Below, one piece after another: positions 5,907 through 7,327 of a stretch of 7,327 nucleotides of DNA. The first letter of the stretch is position 1, and every line of letters starts with the position of its first letter. Below the pieces are notes generated by a model. It did no database searches, was not told the origin of the DNA, and saw nothing but the letters and a program-made list of their open reading frames with translations. The position numbers were made by a program, and so were the translations under genes. Source of the stretch: Candidatus Thorarchaeota archaeon MP8T_1. Its GTDB lineage: Archaea > Asgardarchaeota > Thorarchaeia > Thorarchaeales > Thorarchaeaceae. The stretch is taken from contig PJER01000099.1 in assembly GCA_002825465.1 (NCBI GenBank), positions 1 to 7,327 of the forward strand. Reading direction: 5' to 3'.

Positions 5907-7327
5907 TTGAAGATTGCATTAGTTCAGATGAATCCCACAGTTGGCGATCTCACTGGCAACATTGAGAAAATCAAGAATTACATTGAGCAAGCAAGAGAGT
6001 CTGGAGCGCATCTTGTGGTCTTTCCCGAACTTGCAGTCACTGGATACCCGCCACGGGATCTTCTCTATGAAAAGGAGTTCATTAAAGCAAACAAATCAGC
6101 AATCCAAGAGATTTCTCAACATTGTCAAGGATTAACGGTCTTGGTGGGATTTGTCGATTACGACAGGAAATGGAGATTATACAACTGTGCGGCACTAATC
6201 TCAAATCGCAAAATCATTTCAATCGTTAAGAAGACATTATTGCCAACTTACGATGTCTTTGACGAGGATAGGTACTTCGAACCCGGAAAACCGGAGGAGA
6301 TAGCTCCTCACCAGGTCATGATTGCAGAGCAGAGCATCAACCTTGGTGTTGAAATCTGTGAAGACCTATGGGATGATGATTACGAAACGAAAGTAACGGA
6401 TTTGCTAGTTGAACGAGGTGCACAACTCATCGTCAATATCTCTTCATCGCCATTTCACATGGGTAAGGGGGCACAGAGAGAGAAACTTGTTAAATCAAAA
6501 GCCAAGAAAAACAAGGTTCCGGTTTTGCTCTGTAATCTGATTGGAGGACAGGATGAACTTGTTTTTGATGGACAGAGCGTTGGTGCTAATTCATCCGGGA
6601 AACTGATAGCATATGGAAAGGCATTCAAAGAAGATCTGATAACAATCGATTTAGATGTTGATAGTGGATTGGCGGAAGAAATCATCAAGCCACCTTACAA
6701 CCATCAGAAAGAGATGTTCGACGCTCTTTCCCTAGGCATCAGGGATTACTTCAGGAAAACGGGTTTTGAACGTGCAGTGCTTGGTCTAAGTGGGGGAATA
6801 GACTCAGCTGTGACAGCATGCATAGCAGCTGATGCACTAGGTCCAGAAAATGTGATTGGTGTGTCTATGCCATCAAGATTCTCAAGCACTCATAGTAAGG
6901 ATGATGCGGAAAAGGTTGCTTCGAATCTTGGTATACACTATCTAAAATTCTCAATTCAGGAGATTGTAGACACATACCATAAATCATTACGAGAACCTCT
7001 TGAGGAGCTTCGAGGGCTCTTTAAAGTGAGTGCATCAAAAGACGACTCAGTTGCAGATGAAAACATTCAACCTAGAGTTAGAGGAAACTCGCTCATGGAC
7101 TTCTCTAATAGACTAAAGGAACTTCGTATTCTTGTTCTGAATACAGGCAATAAGACAGAATTGGCACTCGGATATTGCACGCTCTATGGAGATATGACTG
7201 GAGGGGTTGGAGCGATCGGAGATGTTAGCAAGCTACAGGTCTACCAGCTGGCAGAATATATCAATTCAAAGGCGGGCAAGAAGCTAATACCAACGAGCAC
7301 AATTAAGAAAAAACCATCGGCAGAACT
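5907..7327 (+). CDS. nadE: Glutamine-dependent NAD+ synthetase NadE (partial, C-terminus off the right edge)
   Basis: This cytoplasmic enzyme catalyses the last step of NAD+ synthesis, amidating deamido-NAD+ with ammonia released from glutamine and using ATP. The 473 visible residues show two domains. The N-terminal nitrilase-type amidase begins LKIALVQMNPTVGDL and carries the Glu-Lys-Cys triad: E41 in FPELAVTGYPPRDLL, K109 before LLPTYDVFDEDRYF, and C151 in GVEICEDLWDD. The synthetase domain has the PP-loop ATP motif LSGGIDSA (about 294-301), RVRGNSLM, the adenylate-site region NTGNKTELALGY and TLYGDMTGG. The frame is open to the edge at KKKPSAEL, a conserved family motif, so probably about 60-100 residues are missing. 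The start is TTG at 5907, chosen because the upstream frame is closed at 5877 and the next ATG (residue 8) would remove the first strand. It is divergent from the cyclodeaminase-like gene; no other NAD gene is seen. Confidence 0.95.
   Translation, partial: MKIALVQMNPTVGDLTGNIEKIKNYIEQARESGAHLVVFPELAVTGYPPRDLLYEKEFIKANKSAIQEISQHCQGLTVLVGFVDYDRKWRLYNCAALISNRKIISIVKKTLLPTYDVFDEDRYFEPGKPEEIAPHQVMIAEQSINLGVEICEDLWDDDYETKVTDLLVERGAQLIVNISSSPFHMGKGAQREKLVKSKAKKNKVPVLLCNLIGGQDELVFDGQSVGANSSGKLIAYGKAFKEDLITIDLDVDSGLAEEIIKPPYNHQKEMFDALSLGIRDYFRKTGFERAVLGLSGGIDSAVTACIAADALGPENVIGVSMPSRFSSTHSKDDAEKVASNLGIHYLKFSIQEIVDTYHKSLREPLEELRGLFKVSASKDDSVADENIQPRVRGNSLMDFSNRLKELRILVLNTGNKTELALGYCTLYGDMTGGVGAIGDVSKLQVYQLAEYINSKAGKKLIPTSTIKKKPSAE

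Overview
The window looks archaeal. Translation starts are preceded by GGAGGTGAT-like ribosome sites, start codons are often TTG or GTG, AT-rich TATA-like boxes stand upstream of genes, and the nickel regulator and small membrane protein resemble archaeal families. Base composition is moderate to AT-leaning. I cannot place it further with confidence; an Asgard or euryarchaeal lineage would fit, and a bacterium is not fully excluded. All functions below are read from sequence motifs and family memory, without database searches.

Layout. (1) Positions 1-2480, minus strand: a tightly overlapping operon for an energy-coupling-factor (ECF) nickel importer, in transcription order cbiM/nikM (metal-binding membrane subunit), a PDGLE-domain nikN-like subunit, cbiQ (T component) and cbiO (ATPase, cut by the window edge). 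(2) Positions 2481-2575: a short divergent control region with an exact 8-bp direct repeat (GTGTTACT, 20-bp period), a probable NikR operator. (3) Positions 2576-3010, plus strand: nikR, the nickel-responsive ribbon-helix-helix repressor. (4) Positions 3045-4151, plus: a calcineurin-like metallophosphoesterase with LpxH-like motifs and a very long insertion before the last metal-binding motif. (5) Positions 4283-4636, plus: a small four-helix membrane protein with a stem-loop in its leader, followed by a hairpin/T-tract terminator. (6) Positions 4716-5708, minus: an ornithine cyclodeaminase/mu-crystallin-family NAD(P)-dependent enzyme. (7) Positions 5907 to the right edge, plus: glutamine-dependent NAD+ synthetase (amidase plus synthetase domains), starting at TTG and cut by the window edge.

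How the genes work together. The left third is one coherent unit: NikR senses cytoplasmic Ni(II) and very likely represses the divergent importer operon, and possibly itself, through the shared region. This favours nickel over cobalt as the transported ion. The genes to the right (phosphoesterase, membrane protein, cyclodeaminase-like enzyme, NAD synthetase) have no evident pathway link to nickel or to one another and look like ordinary chromosomal neighbours. I found no CRISPR array, transposon, tRNA, rRNA or phage signature. The window is mostly conventional; the less ordinary points are the direct-repeat NikR operator, the enlarged lid of the phosphoesterase and the two competing stem-loops before the small membrane protein.
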